Shown here: one piece after another, positions 11,529 through 22,119 of the stretch
How the letters are laid out: each line of letters opens with the position of its first letter
How positions within the stretch are numbered: the first letter of the stretch is position 1
Assembly (NCBI GenBank): GCA_013115135.1
Contig: JABANP010000210.1
Coordinates: forward strand, 1-64,000
Source of the DNA: Perkinsus olseni
Lineage: Eukaryota > Perkinsozoa > Perkinsida > Perkinsidae
DNA length: 64,000 nt
Direction of reading: 5' to 3'
Translations under genes and position numbers: made by a program
Notes under the pieces: generated by a model
Seen by the model: the letters and a program-made list of their open reading frames with translations, nothing else
Told to the model about the DNA's origin: nothing
Databases searched by the model: none

Positions 11529-14500
11529 TTACTCGGCGGATGCTGCGCTGCTGTGGCACGCAAAACAGGACAGCCACTTGGCCGTGAATGAGGCCTTCTT
11601 CCTCCGATGAGATGTGCCGCCGCTTCGAGGAATCGGCGAGGCGGAGTTGTCTGCTGGGTCGGGCGTAGAAGGCATCGTCTGCAGACCGTTACCCAGAGCG
11701 GAGCCCGCGACGCTGCTGAACATGTCCTCGTCACTCGCGCGGGCGAAATGGGACGTCGTGCCGATCTCGACAGCGACCGAAGATGATTGAATTGACTCAG
11801 TGATAGCCGAGGGCGGAGGTTTCAATGTTGTTGAATTCATCTGAAAGGAGGATCTCACCGACACGCACCGCAAAGAAGCAAAGATTCCCGAACTGAACCT
11901 CCGCCTCATCGAACGACTGCCTCAGAGTGTAATCCCAGTAGAGCCGACAAACCCCTTCCACTAAGATCGGGAAGTCACCCCAGCGCAGAGAATCTTGAAT
12001 TCATCAGCCGACTGCATACAGGCGTTGCCGAAGGATACTAGGACACTATTGACACGTCTCATACTCGGGGATTCGTAACCCATGTACTGGAAGGAAACCC
12101 GAGGAAATTCGAATAACATACTTACTATTTTCCCAGACGCAACGACGTCCTCAGATGCCTTGCGCGAGATCGGCGTGAATGAGCAGCAAGATACGTAACT
12201 GAAAGTACCACCTCTTGCGATGACCGAGTGAAAGGAACGTATCTTATGCGACGCGGTAATAAAGTTTCCAGCTCCTAGCGCAGAACAGAGAGGAAAAGAC
12301 GAGACACTGAGACCGACGACATCTCAGCTTCCGATCAGTCCTCCTTTTCCAACCCGTGAGAGTGAGCCGCTGGCAGAGGTTCGAAGAACGAGATATCTTT
12401 CAACCGGCTGCGACTTACTCCCGGTACTCGTCGCTGGACACTAGACTGATAAAGTCGTCGAATGAGCCTGAGTGGCTCCTCGTCGTTGAAGGCATCGCCG
12501 ATCCCTCGTACTTTGGCGATCCATCTCCCGTGGATCTGGAGGGAAATCAACATCATCAACAAACATCATCAAACATCATCAAACATCATCATCATCAAAA
12601 CCGAGCAATCAGCTCAGCGCTTCGCGATTTCCGCTGGAAGCAGTCTAGTACGATGTCCAAGTCCGCAAGAACCGTCCATTCCAAACGCCCGTCATTTGCG
12701 AACGGAGTCGAGGTGATACGACTAGCTCTATACTGGTCGAAACCCCGCCACACTACTTCAACCGTCTCTCTTCCTCTTTCTCCTTCTTATAAGCCACCCA
12801 TGGCCCCATGTTGCTATACATGCAGCCGCCTCTGACGTCATCACACGCCGTACACGTACCTGATGGGGAGTGCTGATAGCATTCCGGACTAGCGACGAAG
12901 CAGTACTCAAATCACCCTCGCGGGCACAGATTTCGAACTTAGCAGATTCTTAACTTCAAAAAAAAATTCTGATTTGGGGCTTCACGAAATGATCAAAGAG
13001 ACTACCAACTCACGCACTTCTCGCGTCAGAGAAGAAACAGCCTTCTGTGATCGTTGCCTTACGATTGACGCACGTGAGGCCATCGATAACAATACTTGCT
13101 GCCAACAGCGCAGTGCGTTACACCATCTCGTGTCACCACACCGATAAAATCGCCCTTCTTTGTTAATAGACTCTAGCGCTACTTGAACGGTGCCTTTCGC
13201 CCATTCTACGATTATACCGTACGGGTTACCCTCCGGGTATCCCAACACGGACTCGTGTGGACGCTCACCTCCTAAGAAATCCGGCAACTGACTCGGGTCA
13301 ACGACATTATGGAGTGTCGGCTTATAGTTCGATCCAAGAACGACGATCTTCGACCTGAGGTTGCGGGAAGATGGTACTACTAGCAGTAACCGACGTCGAT
13401 TCTCAGACGGCTACCTCGTTATCGGGTCCACCATGGGGCTGACGACCTTCCATATCGCTGTAAAGATGAACGGTGCGTTCACCACGAACCTGAGCAGCAA
13501 CGCCTGAGCCGCTTCGCTCCGCCTGCAACATGCCTACATCGTTCCAAGTACTTCTGGATAATTGTCATTGGCCACCTTGGCGAGTTTCTGAGGAATATAA
13601 ACTTGAAATCAACCTCTCCGAGCGTGCGTCGAGATTTCAATTGAGCATCGCCGCTGTCGCTATCCAGCAGTCTTTCGGAAATTGCCTCACCACCTCATTC
13701 CGAGCCGGATGAAATTCGCGAACACTCAAGGTTACGGATTTGAGTTCTCCGCGAGATGATGGTGCGTCCAGTGATTTCACCATTAAGAAGACGAGTCAGT
13801 GAACGACCGATTCATTCACATCTAGCCGCCGACCAACACAAGGAGACGGTCGAAGACAGCTCCGTGAGTATCCCCTCCCACCTGCATCATGTTCTTCACT
13901 TGTGGGGTGAACTGCTTCAGGCCCAACCCTTTAAGGTCGATAATCGTACATGTCTTATCAACTCCACAGGCAGGCAGTCTGTATGCGATCAATTCCTCAT
14001 ACCTGTACCAAACGATACAGAAAACAAATCACGGCGACCAACGAATCAACGACGCTAAGTGGTGTGAAAGTTCAAGCGACCTCGTGATTAGACAGAGTCA
14101 TCGGAAGCCCGAGCCTGGCAATTCCTCCACTGTTCTCTTACTCCTGGACCCAATATCGTAACAATCGATCGAAGGTGGTTATCTTGAGCAGCTCCCCCGC
14201 ATCGACCATACCCGTACGCTCGATGTACCTACACTCGACACCATGTAGCAGGTCAATGACCGGCAACCCTATAGAGCCAACAACACTCAGAGCTGTGTTC
14301 CATCGCCTGCCTAGTAGTCCCAGGCTACTACACTGGCCTGTTCTGCTTGTCCGTTCCATGATAACCGTGGGGGTAAAGTCGTTTAGCATCCTCGTACTCA
14401 GGGAAGTCAAACCTAACCCACCGGATAAGTAGTCAATCTCGTGAAACAGGGTTGATACAATGGTGACGGTCGTCTCACTCACGAACACTCAGATATAAAA

Positions 14501-15097
14501 TTATGAGAAAAAAAACTAATATTTATCGTCCGTAAATGCTCTCCACCTGGTCGGCAGAATGAAGTCCCTCCTCGAGTGCCGCCATTCGCTAGACCCGCAG
14601 AAGCCTACGACCCCAATCACTACCCGTGCAGCCGCAGCTCATCCACTTGGAACTCCTTCCGCCATTCGAGATGATTACCGAACATCTCTTTTGCATTCTG
14701 AGAGCATAGCAAGTCTGCGCATGTACCGAAGGATGCGTCATTAGACGCCTAGAGATGCTCTCACACTGGAATTTTAGATTGGCCGCAAGCTGGGGACCTC
14801 GGAGCCCTCTAGCCCAGACCGAGTGCCCCATGGTTCTTCGTATTACCTGGTAGACGCATTTCCGGGCCTTGACGAAGCGTCCAATGTAGTGATCATCCAG
14901 GATACACTCCCCATCGTTACGCGCAGTGCACTCCGCGATCTCCTCTGCGAAATCCAACCGCAGTTGGGCGATCTGAGAGGGGAATCTTCAGAAGTGTTTT
15001 CTGACACCTCTAGCCTTATTACAATCTCTTCCTCAGTCACAGGGTTAGGCAGTTCAGCATTGCTGTGCAAAGTCGAGCGGCTCTTCCGAGGGGACAT
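11529..15097 (-). CDS. Sec14-like CRAL-TRIO domain protein, multi-exon
   Basis: Predicted lipid-binding/transfer protein of the Sec14/CRAL-TRIO family, acting at membrane surfaces. Start ATG at 15097: an in-frame TGA lies just upstream. Exon 1 15008-15097, exon 2 14847-14972 and exon 3 14624-14697 join in phase; intron 1 is only 35 nt. They encode the CRAL-TRIO N-terminal helices (DDHYIGRFVKARKC, HLEWRKEFQVDEL). Later exons give YIERTGMVDAGELL (about 14200), NDNYPEVLGTM (about 13550), VVNAPFIFTAIWKVVSPMVD (exon ending at 13489) and NVVDPSQLPDFLGG (about 13290), the canonical order of the lipid-binding domain. Intron 13490-13537 is in phase. A C-terminal extension continues through 12982-13290 and possibly exons at about 12335-12562 and 11529-11850, ending in TAA. 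The 3' end is the least certain part; the family call is firm. Confidence 0.85.
12541..12600. repeat. CATCAT/CAAACATCAT microsatellite
   Basis: Tandem short-period repeat of CATCATCAA-type units near the 3' part of the Sec14-like gene. Probably intronic or a low-complexity coding tail. Confidence 0.7.
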
Positions 15098-16507
15098 CAA
15101 GGGTCATGAAACTGCCGTGAATCCTGCCTGTGTCAGGAACTGTCTCTAGTGCGCCACCATATTCACCATCGGTCGGACTATTAGTATGTTATTATTATTC
15201 AGCGGGTACGCGGTCCAACCAGTATCAGTACTTTAAATTATTGTCGTCTAATTCCGCGTTTCCGGAGGTGATGTAAGGCACAGAGGCTATGGTTTAGTGC
15301 ATACGATGAGGTTTATGGCATCCTCCCTCCTGCCCATTTTCCTCATTGTTAACGAGAAAATTATCAACAAGTATTTTCTAATCTCCTCAGCAAAGTCGCT
15401 GGCTGACAGAAAACAGCTTGGTCCCTGTTACTACTTGTGACGACATCTCTCTATGACAGTCTGCCGCTCCGGATTCTCTAGAAACAAAACGACTGTCCTA
15501 ACGCTAGCGAAAGGGCATCCATCATCCGCTGATAGGCAGCGTCATTAAGAAGCAGCCCCACGGACTCCTTTGGGGATGTAATTGGGTGGTACAGGATTCG
15601 AGTGCAGTCCAGCTTAGTGCTCATCCCTTTTAAAAAGCTGCTAGCGGAGACAACCTTGAACAAACATATACGCCAAAGTAAAGCGGTGATTTGAGGCGAA
15701 GATATTGGCTCATGGGTGGCTTGAGCAAGGCAATCCGCCGTTCAACTCAAACTTCGAATCGAAATTTTCGATCCTTCGTGACTACGTTCCACGATTCGAC
15801 CGCTGCTAGTAAGTTGCTGAGAAATGGAGCACCCAGCGTAAGTTTAGAAAAACTCAATGGGCCTGATTACTTGAGGGCACCAAAAGTGCCTGCTGGCCAA
15901 AGCGCGTTTTTCCCGAAACGAACCGACGTGCCCGAGCCGATGATCGAACCAGCAGCCTCGGCCATGATAACCGCGCGCTCTACCAGCTTAGCTGAGCAAC
16001 AGAAAAATCGGATGAGGATCACTCTGTGCGTTGTCACTAAGCGTCTGATGACGAAACCCAGCTGCGCCAGATCTCGTTCGCTGTTTCGCGACAACGACTT
16101 CATCCTACCATAAGCGCATCATAGCCTCAAGTTCTTATCCTATGCAACTCACTACCCGCAGGAAAATGGCCGATAGGTCGGTGAACCCTGGGATTCATCC
16201 CGACGTAAACAATGCCACTACCACTCAACAAGGGAGCTGGCAGGATTTTGCGGGCATCTTCAGCGCTGCCATACCCCGTAAAGCCCGTGACTCAGCTACT
16301 TACGTTGCTCTTTTAACTGCTACTAACGTGAAGTTGAATCGAGGAGCTCCTCGAGGTCCTCCTAAACCTCCTGAAACGGGCTTAGTACTTCTCTAATTGA
16401 CGGTGAGTCGTTCCTGAACTTGAGGCGCCTTAATTTACACATCATTGTGAAGCAGGCGAAGTAGCCTGGGGTAGAGGACCATGAAATGAGCCACATTCAC
16501 AGCACGC
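15098..16507. other. Intergenic, with a decayed tRNA-like patch
   Basis: No convincing gene. On the minus strand, about 15940-16010 contains a tRNA-like D-arm (GCTC...GGTAGAGC) and T-loop (GGTTCGATC), but acceptor and T-stem pairing fail, so it is not a functional tRNA. A second A-box-like string, TGGCGCAGCTGG, lies near 16060 on the same strand. This could be a tRNA-derived SINE remnant. Confidence 0.35.
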
Positions 16508-18190
16508 ATGTACTTAGCTAAGTCCGCGTTGTTCATGCGCGCAAGCGGAGCGGTAGTCAATACATTCATGAAGAGTAGATCGAACTCCAACGAAGGAGCT
16601 CCGGCGACAGAGTATAGTACGCAACAACAACAACAACAGGCTCCAAATGAACTTGATGTCATGGACTACCCTGACGAGTTCTCCGTAGGCCTTCAATCAC
16701 AAATGGCCAGAAGTTCCGCCCCCGCGGTAAACGGTACTCGGGAATTTTCAAGACCCCAAAGAGTTCGTGGTGACTCTGGTCTACGAGGCTGCTCCTTATC
16801 TGTGATCTTGCGTGAGCAGTATCTACTTCGTGACTCTCTTGGTGGTCATCGCGATGCTTTCTGTTCCTCGGTACCGGTCTCATCTATGAATTTTTTCTTG
16901 AGCCACTCATGGTCTGCTGATGGCTTTTGGAAACGAATGGCCCTCTTCCTGTTCTGCTCCTCTTCATCGACTTACAAGGTCTTATTATTCTTGTCTCTCG
17001 TGGGAGCAGTTCGCTTCGAATCCGCCTCCCTTCTTCGATACGGTATTCCATCCGAGTTACCAATTCTCCTGATTAGCTTTGCATCATTTCTGCTCGCTCT
17101 TATCATCATCCCGTTATTTAAGCATCGTAATACGATGGTATTTCTCGATAAATGTTGTATACCACAGAATGACCCCATTGCCAAGTCCTATGGTATATCG
17201 AGGCTAGCAGATTATCTGCGTGTATCTAACAAGTTATTGATACTCTGGTCTCCTGATTATCTCGAGCGCCTCTGGTGTGTCTATGAGCTGGCCGTCTTCC
17301 TGCGGACTCACAAGAAGGAAGATGTTATCTTGGTTAATATGAACCATATTAAGCTCTGTGTATCGCTGATGCTCGTGCAGTTTCTGACGATTATTATCCT
17401 GGACTTTGCGGAGGAGTTTGCGCTCCCCCGGAAGATTAGTTACATCGGATATCTGTTGACACTAGTCACGAGTTTTTTAATAGGCCGCGAAGCCTTCGCT
17501 TGCAGCGAGGAATGGCGGGAATTCTGCTCCAAGGTGAAGAGCTTTACTGTGCGCCGATCCAAGTGCTCATCATTAGCCGACTACTCTTCCCTCAAGCAGC
17601 TTATCGCTGATATGTACGGCTCCGAGGCTAGGTTTGAAGCGGTTGTGAGAGGCCTATGGTTAGGTGAAAGCAAGGAGAAGCGTCTTCCGAGTTGGTTGTT
17701 TTCTTGGCCGTCCATGCGTCTTGTCTGCGCGCCGTACATTCCCTTGATTATCTATGGTCTTGTAAGACTTGTCACCACCCCGGTTACTAGCAAAACCATG
17801 TTCATGAAGACCATCGTTAAGCCTGGTATAGTTGAAGAGCCCCTACCCAGCGCTTTGCGTCAAGCACTGTGGGATATACGCACATTGATTATTCCAATGA
17901 TTATGCTGTCTCTCCGTGCTCCATTGATGCTGCTTGTAGCACACAAGCTTACAGCGAGCTGGACTTTTGCGAAGATGAACAAAAGGTGTCTCGGCACAGT
18001 ATTCGCCCTATGCTTCGGTGCGTATAATGGTATAACGCAAATCTTGTGTGGCTCCGACCTATTTTATCATCCACGCCGCAGAACTTCGATCGGTAGTCTA
18101 GCGAATGAGGTACTTCTTTGTTTCGGCGGCCTCTTCGTCATAGTTTTTTTACTTTCATCTCTCCGCCAGTCGCGTACCTTAGGTGCTTGA
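16508..18190 (+). CDS. TIR-like multi-pass membrane protein, single exon
   Basis: 560 codons, TGA stop, intronless. The N-terminal 120 residues are low complexity with a Q7 run (CAA repeats). TIR-type boxes follow in order: FLSHSW at residues 130-135, VFLDKCCIPQ at 211-220, and LLILWSPDYLERLWCVYELA at 243-262. The last contains the WC-x-x-E signature, with Glu260 at the position used by TIR NADases. Two hydrophobic segments (about 157-170 and 186-204) lie between the first and second boxes, and more follow at about 283-299, 312-326, 372-388 and in the C-terminal third. Likely role is membrane-associated signalling; enzyme activity is untested inference. No start other than the first in-frame Met can be ruled out: residue 127 (MNFFLSHSW) is an alternative. 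The intronless form contrasts with its neighbours. Confidence 0.75.
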   Translation: MYLAKSALFMRASGAVVNTFMKSRSNSNEGAPATEYSTQQQQQQAPNELDVMDYPDEFSVGLQSQMARSSAPAVNGTREFSRPQRVRGDSGLRGCSLSVILREQYLLRDSLGGHRDAFCSSVPVSSMNFFLSHSWSADGFWKRMALFLFCSSSSTYKVLLFLSLVGAVRFESASLLRYGIPSELPILLISFASFLLALIIIPLFKHRNTMVFLDKCCIPQNDPIAKSYGISRLADYLRVSNKLLILWSPDYLERLWCVYELAVFLRTHKKEDVILVNMNHIKLCVSLMLVQFLTIIILDFAEEFALPRKISYIGYLLTLVTSFLIGREAFACSEEWREFCSKVKSFTVRRSKCSSLADYSSLKQLIADMYGSEARFEAVVRGLWLGESKEKRLPSWLFSWPSMRLVCAPYIPLIIYGLVRLVTTPVTSKTMFMKTIVKPGIVEEPLPSALRQALWDIRTLIIPMIMLSLRAPLMLLVAHKLTASWTFAKMNKRCLGTVFALCFGAYNGITQILCGSDLFYHPRRRTSIGSLANEVLLCFGGLFVIVFLLSSLRQSRTLGA

Positions 18191-18632
18191 CGGGTCTTTT
18201 TCAGATAACCAAAGGATGCGGTTTCCTGCGTTCGCTGTGGAACGCACGAATCAGCAGCGCGCACTTTTTGTGTATCATACCATCTCCATTTAATCAAGAG
18301 GGCGTGGTGTTCTTTGAAGGGGCGTATCTGAGTTTCACCCCGGACTTTGAAATCAAGATAGCATACAAAATGCGCTAAACAGTACTCACTGTTCTGCCAG
18401 AACTTCGCCGCATTCTGAGCCGCCAGCTAGTTCTACTACTACTAACACAAAGACAACGAGGCCAGAACATCTCACATGAGCACAAACACCATGTAACGTT
18501 GATTGATAGACTCATAGTTGACTTCTCTTGCACAAGTCACGTTGAAGACTCGCTACCAAAGCATGGTCGAGTGGCTCGCTTCAGGGTTGATGAGGGGTTT
18601 GTGTGAGTTTATAGTCCAACGCCGGTTCCGGC
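18191..18632. other. Intergenic between convergent genes
   Basis: No motif-bearing frame. Probably the 3' flanks of the TIR-like gene and of the minus-strand gene downstream. Confidence 0.4.
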
Positions 18633-19480
18633 TTAGTTAGACGCTGGCTGATGTGCCGTGGGTCGATGAGGGATGTAAGCCTTGACGTCCTCATTCCAAT
18701 TCGTGGCGACGGCGACAATGAGCGTCACAGTGAAGGCGGACTTCCGAGGCTCGTCTTCTTGCATGAGACCCCAGCTCTCGGCATTTGTTTTGATTCCCGG
18801 ATTCTCCAAAAGCTTCTCGCCGACATCGACTAATATAGAAATGAACTTTTGCCCGAAGTCTTTCCCTCTCCCGTGACTGACGTCCTTCCATGCCGTTCTC
18901 ACAACATCGAGGCCTTCTGAGGAGAGTGGTATCCTGACGCCAAGAGACAACAGGGGTATCGCCTCAAGATACGGCGGAAGGCTGCGTCCACTTACCTAAT
19001 GCTTGGTTTTCCTTTCGGGTCTATGAAGGTTATCAAGCTAACGAAAGCGAAGTCATGCTCAGCATTCCACAGAACGGTGATCAGCGAAACTGGATGCTCC
19101 TGAAAATGAGGAGCGATAATCATTTACAGGCGTCTCTCGTCCCCCAAACTCACGCCAGTTTGAATGTTTCCTGTTGTCGACTGCATGAGGCCCATAACCC
19201 TGGGGTGCGAAGAGCATCCCAAATGTCTATAGGTCTTGGACAGTACTGGCTATGGTGAGAGGCGAGTAAGTTGTACGATTGTTGTTGAAATCCGCGTTCA
19301 TATCATTACGGAACTTGTCACGCGGGAACTCGGACGAGCCCGTCGCAAGCGTCCAGTGGGAATAACACAGTGTATACCATCACGGCTAGACTCTTCTCTA
19401 CGAAAGCAAGAGGACATAGTTGCTAGCCTGCACGCGGAACATATCGGCTGCGGCGAGTTCGGGCGACAGCCCACAGGGTT
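18633..19480 (-). CDS. Unrecognised multi-exon protein with very short introns
   Basis: Coding reads in order: EFPRDKFRNDMNADFNNNRT (about 19330-19270), MLFAPQGYGPHAVDNRKHSN (about 19220-19160), VSLITVLWNAEHDFAFVSLI (about 19095-19030), then the final exon ending at 18633 (EGLDVVRTAWKDVSHGRGKD, then VDVGEKLLENPGIK). The third exon ends in a GTAAGTGG donor near 18997 and joins the last exon in phase. Intron 19100-19127 (GTAAATG...TTTTCAG) is 28 nt and keeps frame. An in-frame TAG at 19227-19229 separates the first two segments; a different intron there is possible. No family recognised. The helix in the last exon faintly resembles a globin A-helix, not enough to call. The 5' end is unknown. 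Confidence 0.55.
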
Positions 19481-19726
19481 AGGAGATGAGCAAGTGAGTA
19501 CAAGACAGCAAGATTCAGGCAGATTATCCTAGCTTGCGCCTTCCATTACCCCCGCTGAAAGTAGGAATGTCCCTCTCAGCAACTACGTTAATCGAGCGTG
19601 TGACTCACAACCACCGATCCGCTTATAAGCATAATCCAACTGTTTTTCGATTGCCGCCTTTGGACGCGCGAATCAGGTGTTGCAAAGCGCGTTGCAACAT
19701 CGTTGCAACTTCAGTAACAGTCTTTC

Positions 19727-20333
19727 ATGGATACCTTCACAGCAACCGCAGCATTGAAACCCTGCTTACGAGATAGAACCAAGGGAAGCACCTCCACGTG
19801 CTCTCTTGGATCTGAAGCATCGACGACAGCGGGCTACAGCAGCGGTACATCTGGGGAATCTTTCCTGCGCCAGGTTCATGCGTCAACCTCAGATACTAGT
19901 TCTCATTCTGAGATCGAGAATGTGACCTGTGAACGCCGGTCTCTGTCTGTAACATTTGCGGACCAACAATCGCATCCTGATGAGTCCTTGAAGAAGAGCC
20001 TCTCGCTGGGCGACAGGTCAAGCTCGTCTGCGTGTGCAACTACAGGCTGCTTGGATGCATCGACGTCCACTGCGGCTTCACACCATGACGAAGAAGAGGA
20101 GGCCCCCTCACAATCATTAGCGACTTATCATTACGTGGAAAGCTACAAGGTGAGACTTGCCACATCACCGGGTCGGTTATCTGGTGTCTTTTCAGGATTA
20201 CAATAGACGCAATTCAACCTGGCATCCGAGCGTGGCCGCTGGTCTCTCTTCTACTGAAGGGTGCATGGGGGCGATCTTATCTTGCCTCAGCTTCCTACCA
20301 TCTCAACGCCGATATCGACTGCTCACTCGCTGA
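19727..20333 (+). CDS. Ser/Thr-rich low-complexity protein, two exons
   Basis: Exon 1 19727-20149 starts at an ATG and encodes a Ser/Thr-rich, probably disordered sequence with an acidic run (HDEEEEA) near its end. A 46-nt intron, 20150-20195 (GTGAGAC...TTTTCAG), joins in phase to exon 2, 20196-20333, ending in TGA. The product is about 187 residues with no known domain. Ser-rich stretches such as SLSLGDRSSSS suggest phosphorylation, which is inference only. Without splicing the frame stops at 20206 after 159 codons, so both products are possible. Confidence 0.55.
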
Positions 20334-20841
20334 CATCCGTGTTGCCAACGAGGAGCGATTCTTCGAGAAACACAGCTCGTGTGCTGCTACTATCATTATG
20401 ACTATTTTTTCATCAAGTTGGTTTCCTTCTACTGTAACAACTATACCAAATTAACTTACATTATAACACACTATACGCCAGATGACTGGCAGCTCATTCG
20501 ACGAGAGCCATTGAGTCTTCGTCGTCTCAAGGTAGCTGCACTTCTTCCGTGGGGGACCGCATGAGAACCCCAAGTTGAGATGTTCGAGATTCAGATCCGT
20601 TCTTTTCATTCTTTGTTAGCTCTGCTCTTTGGCTAGCGTCGAGAGCAGCTGTACATAGCTCACCCGTGATTTCATGATCCACTACGACGAAGTCAATTCT
20701 ACTCTAGTGTGTCAGTTCATCGACCAGAACTCTTAAACTGTTAAATTTGCTCATCATCATCTTCACCTTCTTGTGTTCTCCTCAGTAAGGACTGTGGCTG
20801 CTTGTGGACGTTCATCACAGAACCCTTGGAATCTTATTTCC
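20334..20841. other. AT-rich intergenic spacer
   Basis: Contains an AT-rich stretch near 20400-20465 and no motif-bearing frame. It ends at the terminal inverted repeat of the element at 20842. Confidence 0.4.
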
Positions 20842-21497
20842 GGGGCCTATTTCACAAGAAAGCAAGAGCACCTCACGGATAGGTGCAAGGAGCAAGGTGC
20901 CTCACGGCGTAAGGAGACTTCTTTCACAAGGAATCGCTCTTTGGACCTTATGCACCTATCCGTAAGGTGCACCTTATGAAGGGCACCTTACGGTGGCTAG
21001 TAAGCGAAATGCAGCCATGAAGACGCAGCTTTGAGAAAAGATTTAGTACAACTAGGGGATGTCTTGCTATCTTAGCATATCTCGAGGAAAACGGCGAGTG
21101 AAAGTGGGAACATGAAGTAATTCCTTCAAGTCCGAAATGTCCGAGAAAGTTCGTGGAGCGAGAATTGAACTTTCCCAGGGAATACCGACGCGGGTCAAGC
21201 CATGAGCGGAGCGAGACCGCAAAAATCCCGTAAGGCGCACATGGTAAGTCCGCGTAGGGAACCCCCGGAGGTACCCTATGCCACGCCGAAAGGCCTTTCG
21301 TGAAATAGCCTTACGTTAGGAGCGCTTTCTTACCCCTCCTAATGTAAGGAGCCTTACGGTAAGGTGCCTTATGGTGAGGAGCCTCATGGCACCTCACCCT
21401 TACGACTCAAATCGTAAGGATGTGAAACCGACTTACGAGAAAACCGCAAGGCACGTTACAATTTTTGCTCCTTATGAGCCCTTGTGAAATAGGCCCC
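20842..21497. mobile_element. MITE-like foldback element with 17-bp perfect terminal inverted repeats
   Basis: The left end GGGGCCTATTTCACAAG (20842-20858) is the exact reverse complement of the right end CTTGTGAAATAGGCCCC (21481-21497), giving a 656-bp unit with no open frame for a transposase. The interior is full of CCTTACGG/CCGTAAGG-type words. It also has nested inverted repeats: 20869-20887 with 20951-20969 (18/19 matching) and 21309-21322 with 21336-21349 (13/14). A shorter copy of the end motif (CCTTTCGTGAAATAGCC) occurs near 21292. It is probably a non-autonomous element moved in trans. No clear target-site duplication was identified. Confidence 0.7.
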
Positions 21498-21786
21498 CGT
21501 CTCGCCATGGACTCCACAGTCTCCAGCAATTTCTCTCTGCGGTTTTCCAGTACCTAGCGGCATATTGTGAAGTATCGTCAAGTCATGAGTTGCACGAGGG
21601 TTCAATGAAACACTATGACCCTGTCAATTTTGGAACGAGTCATTCCGAATGACCATACCATGCCGAGTCCATGTAAAGAAGTGGCGTTCGAGCCTGTTCG
21701 TCGACTGTTTCAAACTGGCTCGCAATGTCACCACCCGACGGCGGCTGGTTAAAGGGATGTCAATGGTCGAAGACGTGTATTAAGAG

Positions 21787-22119
21787 TTGTGTCGGGTCAC
21801 TACTCTCTCTTCCCGAGCGTCCCAAGTGCGTCCTCGTTACCGCCTGGTCTACATAGTGGAGATCCACGGCGGCGCTTTCCCCTACTATCAGCGAGGGTTT
21901 GTCCACCTCACCGAAGCAGCAACCCTTAATTCAACGACAAACATGACACACTCGCTGATGGCAGGGCTCAATGAAAAAAGATACTGGGGCTACACACATG
22001 TCAACTACTTGAGAAGCTATACGAGAGCAACCCAGTCGTATGTCACACTGGCAACTTGCTTGAGTAGCGCAAGATTGTGTGACGACGACCCCCTACCGCG
22101 ATGTCTCCACCCTCAGTAA
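21787..22119 (+). CDS. Possible small hypothetical protein or exon
   Basis: A 110-codon open frame with an even, protein-like composition (RYRLVYIVEIHGGAFPYYQ). No domain, signal peptide or splice partner recognised. It sits between the MITE-like element and the first CCCH gene, so it could also be a remnant. Confidence 0.25.
   Translation: MCRVTTLSSRASQVRPRYRLVYIVEIHGGAFPYYQRGFVHLTEAATLNSTTNMTHSLMAGLNEKRYWGYTHVNYLRSYTRATQSYVTLATCLSSARLCDDDPLPRCLHPQ

Noticed and set aside
12541..12600. CRISPR-like array
   Set aside because: Simple CATCAT/CAAACATCAT microsatellite without spacers; the genome is eukaryotic.
15940..16010. Functional tRNA on the minus strand
   Set aside because: D-arm and T-loop words are present but the acceptor and T stems do not pair; treated as a remnant only.
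18633..18930. Globin-like N-terminal helix in the unrecognised gene
   Set aside because: Only a short helix pattern matches; no proximal or distal His context can be seen.
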